A stretch of 22,619 bases of DNA from a virus: the IMG/VR virus record IMGVR_UViG_3300036851_000560, positions 1-22,619 of that record. One strand, written 5' to 3'. Shown here in pieces: positions 20,326 to 22,619 of the stretch; the stretch's first letter is position 1; every line of letters starts with the position of its first letter. Both the position numbers and the translations under genes were made by a program. Under the pieces are notes generated by a model that had not been told where the DNA came from, made no database searches, and was given only the letters and a program-made list of their open reading frames with translations.

Positions 20326-21092
20326 GGCTGCTCGACGACGAGGACCTGGCCCGCTGCGGCGTGCTCGTGGTCGCGTACGGCGAGCCGGCCCGCGCCTGCG
20401 CCGACCGGCTGCTGGCGAGCGTGCGCCGCCACATGCCCGGCCTGGCCGTGTGCGCGGTGTCCGACGTGCCGCTCGGGCGCGAGGACGTGTGGCGGGAGTA
20501 CCCCGACCTGGACCTCGGCGGCCGCCGCGCCAAGACGTGCATGGACGAGCTCGCCCCGACCGCCTGGGAGGTGGTCCTGTACCTGGACGCGGACACGGAG
20601 CTGCTGGGTCGCGTCGACGGCGCCCTGGGCCCGCTGCTCGACGGGTGGGACGCGGTGGCCTGCCCGAACCCGCCGAGGTGGGCCCGGCTGGCCGACGCCG
20701 GCCGGCCCGACAACGCCGACGAGCTGCGCGAGACGGCGGCCCTGTTCGGGACGACGGAGATCCTGCAGCTGAACGGCGGCGTGTTCGGCTATCGCCGCTC
20801 GCCCGCCACCGCCGCCCTGCTGCGCGCCTGGCACGCCGAGTGGGACCGCTACGGCAAGCGCGACCAGGCGGCGCTGCTGCGCGCCCTGCATCGGTGTCCG
20901 GTCCGGCTGTGGCTGCTCTCGGACGAGTACAACCGCCTCGTGCGGTACCGGGACCCGTCGGCGCGGACGGTGATCGCGCACCACACCGGCCAGGCTCGCC
21001 GCCTGACGGGCCTGTACCCCGGCCGCCTGGACGATCCCGAGCTGCGCCGCTCCTGGGAGGCCGCCCGATGGGCGAGTACGACCCCGGCCTGA
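20322..21092 (+). CDS. GT-A (GT8-like) glycosyltransferase
   Basis: GTG 20322 overlaps the preceding TGA. The 256-residue single-domain enzyme lines up with residues 360-600 of the upstream protein along its whole length: VLVVAYGEPARACADRL, VCAVSDVPLGREDVW, VLYLDADTELL with DAD (89-91) for metal and UDP-sugar, RPDNADELRET, EILQLNGGVFGYRRSPAT (147-163), HAEWDRYGKRDQAALLRAL and EYNRLVRY. The DAD and NGG motifs are intact, so it should be active. Donor, acceptor and linkage cannot be read from sequence. Its neighbours are the paralogous fusion and a methyltransferase, which suggests one glycan pathway. Confidence 0.85.
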   Translation: MRLLDDEDLARCGVLVVAYGEPARACADRLLASVRRHMPGLAVCAVSDVPLGREDVWREYPDLDLGGRRAKTCMDELAPTAWEVVLYLDADTELLGRVDGALGPLLDGWDAVACPNPPRWARLADAGRPDNADELRETAALFGTTEILQLNGGVFGYRRSPATAALLRAWHAEWDRYGKRDQAALLRALHRCPVRLWLLSDEYNRLVRYRDPSARTVIAHHTGQARRLTGLYPGRLDDPELRRSWEAARWASTTPA

Positions 21093-21796
21093 GCCTGCCG
21101 AGGCCGCTGTGGCTGGACGGCCTGCTGCCGTTCGAGATCGCGGACGTGCTCCGCCGCCGCTGGCCGGGCGCGGTCGAGGCGGTCGCCGCCGCGCGTCGCC
21201 TGATCCCCCCGACCCCGCGCGAGGTGTGGCCGGAGCAGGCCCTGGCCTTGGCGGTGCTCGCCCGCGCCTACGACGCCGACGGGGCCGGGTTCCTGGAGAT
21301 CGGCACCGCCACCGGATACTCCGCCGCCGTGCTGGCCCTGGCCGCCCCGCGGGCTACGCTGTGGACGCTCAACCCGTCCACGGTCGAGCACCCGTACGCC
21401 GCCGAGAACCTCCGTCCGCTGGGAGAGCGCGTGCGCCCGCTCAACATCGACTCGCGCTCCCACTGGCTGGCGACGTCCGAGGATCCGCCGCTGGACCTGG
21501 TGTTCGTGGACGGCGATCACCGGGTCGCCGCCGTGGGGTACGATTGTCGCTGGCACTGGCGGTTGCGTCCGGGCGGTCTCATCGTGTTCCACGACTACTC
21601 GCCGGCCTGGAGCCGTCGGCCGACCCCGAGCGTCATCGAGGCGGTCGACGCCTTCGCGGCGGTCCTGGGCCGCGGGCCGGACGTCCTGGTCCGCGAGGAC
21701 AGCGGCGTGGCGCTGGTCGGCTTCCTGCGGCGCGGCGACGACCCGCCGCTCGAGCGCTACCTCGCTCCGCCGACACCCGAGGAGGAGACGCCATGA
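21068..21796 (+). CDS. Class I SAM-dependent methyltransferase
   Basis: ATG 21068 lies inside the end of the glycosyltransferase gene (25-base overlap). The 242-residue product has the Rossmann SAM site FLEIGTATGYSAAVLALA (75-92), an acidic strand-loop DLVFVDGDH (143-151) and GGLIVFHDYSP (169-179). FVDGDH followed by VFHDY is typical of the Methyltransf_24-type group, which includes sugar and macrolide O-methyltransferases that use Asp and His near a metal. DNA methyltransferase motifs (DPPY, PCQ) are absent. Next to two glycosyltransferases, the simplest role is O-methylation of a sugar. A protein substrate is the alternative. Confidence 0.82.
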   Translation: MGEYDPGLSLPRPLWLDGLLPFEIADVLRRRWPGAVEAVAAARRLIPPTPREVWPEQALALAVLARAYDADGAGFLEIGTATGYSAAVLALAAPRATLWTLNPSTVEHPYAAENLRPLGERVRPLNIDSRSHWLATSEDPPLDLVFVDGDHRVAAVGYDCRWHWRLRPGGLIVFHDYSPAWSRRPTPSVIEAVDAFAAVLGRGPDVLVREDSGVALVGFLRRGDDPPLERYLAPPTPEEETP

Positions 21797-22314
21797 TCTA
21801 CACGCTGGGCCACGCCGTCGGCTATCGGCGCGGGATGGCCGAGCGGGCGCCTAGGCCGCTGCTCAAGGTGGGCCGTCTGCCGCCGGGCCACCCCGACTGT
21901 CCGGCCGACCGGCCCGGCGGCTACCCGGGCGGCTCGGTGTGGCGCACCTACGAGGAAGCGCGGGCGCATCTGGAAGCGGCCGAGGGCCTCGGCGAGCTGG
22001 CCGTGTTCGGGGTCGAGGCTGACTGGGACACGCAGACGGCCGCGCGCGACGACGGCGCGCTCTGGCACGATCTCCTGGTGGACGCGCCGCTCGTGGACCT
22101 CGAACCGCCCGGAGGGATCACGCTCCGCTTCGTCCGCAGGGACCCGTTCGAGGCGGCCGGCGTCGAGCCGACCCAGGGGCCCGGCATCGACCGCCCGCCC
22201 TACTGCGACGGGTCGGACTCGTGCCCCCTGCACGTCGAGCCGGCCGAGCCGTGGGACCCCGCGCTCGGGCCGCCGGACCCGCCGCGCGTCGCCGGGCACC
22301 GCATGTGGGCGTGA
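21793..22314 (+). CDS. Conserved-looking phage protein, unknown function
   Basis: ATG 21793 overlaps the methyltransferase TGA (ATGA) and follows GGAGGAGACG. The 173-residue product contains YPGGSVWRTYEEARAHLEA, LAVFGVEADWDTQTAARDDG and LWHDLLVDAPLVDLE, a pattern I have seen in unnamed phage proteins, then a Pro-rich end with PPYCDGSDSCPLH. The FGVxADW...WHDLLVDAPL core is probably a small alpha/beta domain. The CDGSDSC segment could bind metal. No enzymatic motif is recognised. Confidence 0.6.
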   Translation: MIYTLGHAVGYRRGMAERAPRPLLKVGRLPPGHPDCPADRPGGYPGGSVWRTYEEARAHLEAAEGLGELAVFGVEADWDTQTAARDDGALWHDLLVDAPLVDLEPPGGITLRFVRRDPFEAAGVEPTQGPGIDRPPYCDGSDSCPLHVEPAEPWDPALGPPDPPRVAGHRMWA

Positions 22315-22442
22315 TGCGCTGCCGCGGCTGCGGGCTGCGGCTGCGGGTCCGGCGCGGCTGGCTGCGCCGGGGGCTCATGCACCCGTTCGGCGGGGTGCCG
22401 CGCCGCTGGCACCGCCGCTGCTACGCCCGGGCGACCTCGTGA
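22314..22442 (+). CDS. Tiny basic Cys/His protein
   Basis: ATG 22314 shares a base with the preceding TGA (GTG 22311 is an in-frame alternative). The 42-residue product is CRGCGLRLRVRRGW followed by a His/Pro turn and RRWHRRCYARATS. CxxC plus HxxC (CRGC and HRRC) would make a complete zinc site, and the rest is strongly basic, so nucleic-acid binding is plausible. Short length and Arg-rich composition lower certainty, but junctions at both ends fit the operon pattern. Confidence 0.5.
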   Translation: MRCRGCGLRLRVRRGWLRRGLMHPFGGVPRRWHRRCYARATS

Positions 22443-22619
22443 GCCCCGTCGGCCTCGGCGTCACCTACGCCCCGCGCCTGGAGCTCCCGGCCGAGCAGCT
22501 CGTTGAGCGCGTGGCCGACGACCGCAGCCACGGTGCCCTCTCCCGCACCGCCCACCTGAGCCGCAAGGGCTCCCTGGCCGACCACGAGGCCCACGTCCTG
22601 CACCACCTCGCGCGCCGCT
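22439..22619 (+). CDS. Hypothetical protein, 3'-truncated by window edge
   Basis: GTG 22439 overlaps the preceding TGA (GTGA) and opens a frame that runs 60 codons to the end of the window without a stop. The visible part reads SPVGLGVTYAPRLELPAEQL, then VERVADDRSHGALSRTAHLS and a His-rich helix (DHEAHVLHHLARR). No family recognised from this fragment. By position it could be a head-tail connector or another small late protein. Confidence 0.5.
   Translation, partial: MSPVGLGVTYAPRLELPAEQLVERVADDRSHGALSRTAHLSRKGSLADHEAHVLHHLARR

Overview
The window is the head-gene half of a tailed-phage (Caudoviricetes) or prophage late region. Base composition is very GC-rich, GTG starts are common, and successive genes usually overlap by 1 to 8 bases. 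This suggests a high-GC bacterial host, most simply an actinobacterium, but nothing here proves the host. All 36 called genes lie on the + strand, the two end genes are cut by the window edges, and no host gene, integrase, tRNA, IS element or CRISPR array is visible.

Layout. 1-2001: a chain of small unrecognised genes, including one with a Tat-like leader, a two-pass membrane protein and two zinc-ribbon miniproteins, one perhaps frameshifted. 2034-5718: a ParB-like protein, a glycosyltransferase resembling the TET-associated (DNA base) family, and small and large terminase subunits. 5719-5924: a structured non-coding gap with -10-like elements and a strong hairpin. 5925-13585: HK97-type portal, then virion/decorative-type proteins including a LamG-like protein with about 12 tandem 20-residue Ala/Gly repeats, ending with a Mu F-like head morphogenesis protein. 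13582-14368: two tiny membrane proteins, an unknown and a Com-like zinc finger. 14369-17008: a good sigma-70-type promoter, then HK97 prohead protease and major capsid protein. 17022-21796: a sugar-related cassette made of a zinc-ribbon protein with a possibly dead GT-A-like C-terminus, two small unknowns, a GT-B + GT-A fusion, a separate paralogous GT-A, and a class I SAM methyltransferase. 21793-22619: small unknown genes running out of the window.

How it may work together. Terminase, portal, Mu F-like protein, protease and capsid form the head and packaging machine. The sugar and methyl-transfer genes sit directly behind the capsid gene and could build and cap a glycan on virion proteins; the repeat protein is one possible acceptor. 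The glycosyltransferase at 2747 is a different type, and beside ParB and terminase it points instead to modified phage DNA bases. The glycan cassette and the DNA-modification idea are the most interesting parts of the window. Both rest on family recognition by eye and need profile searches.
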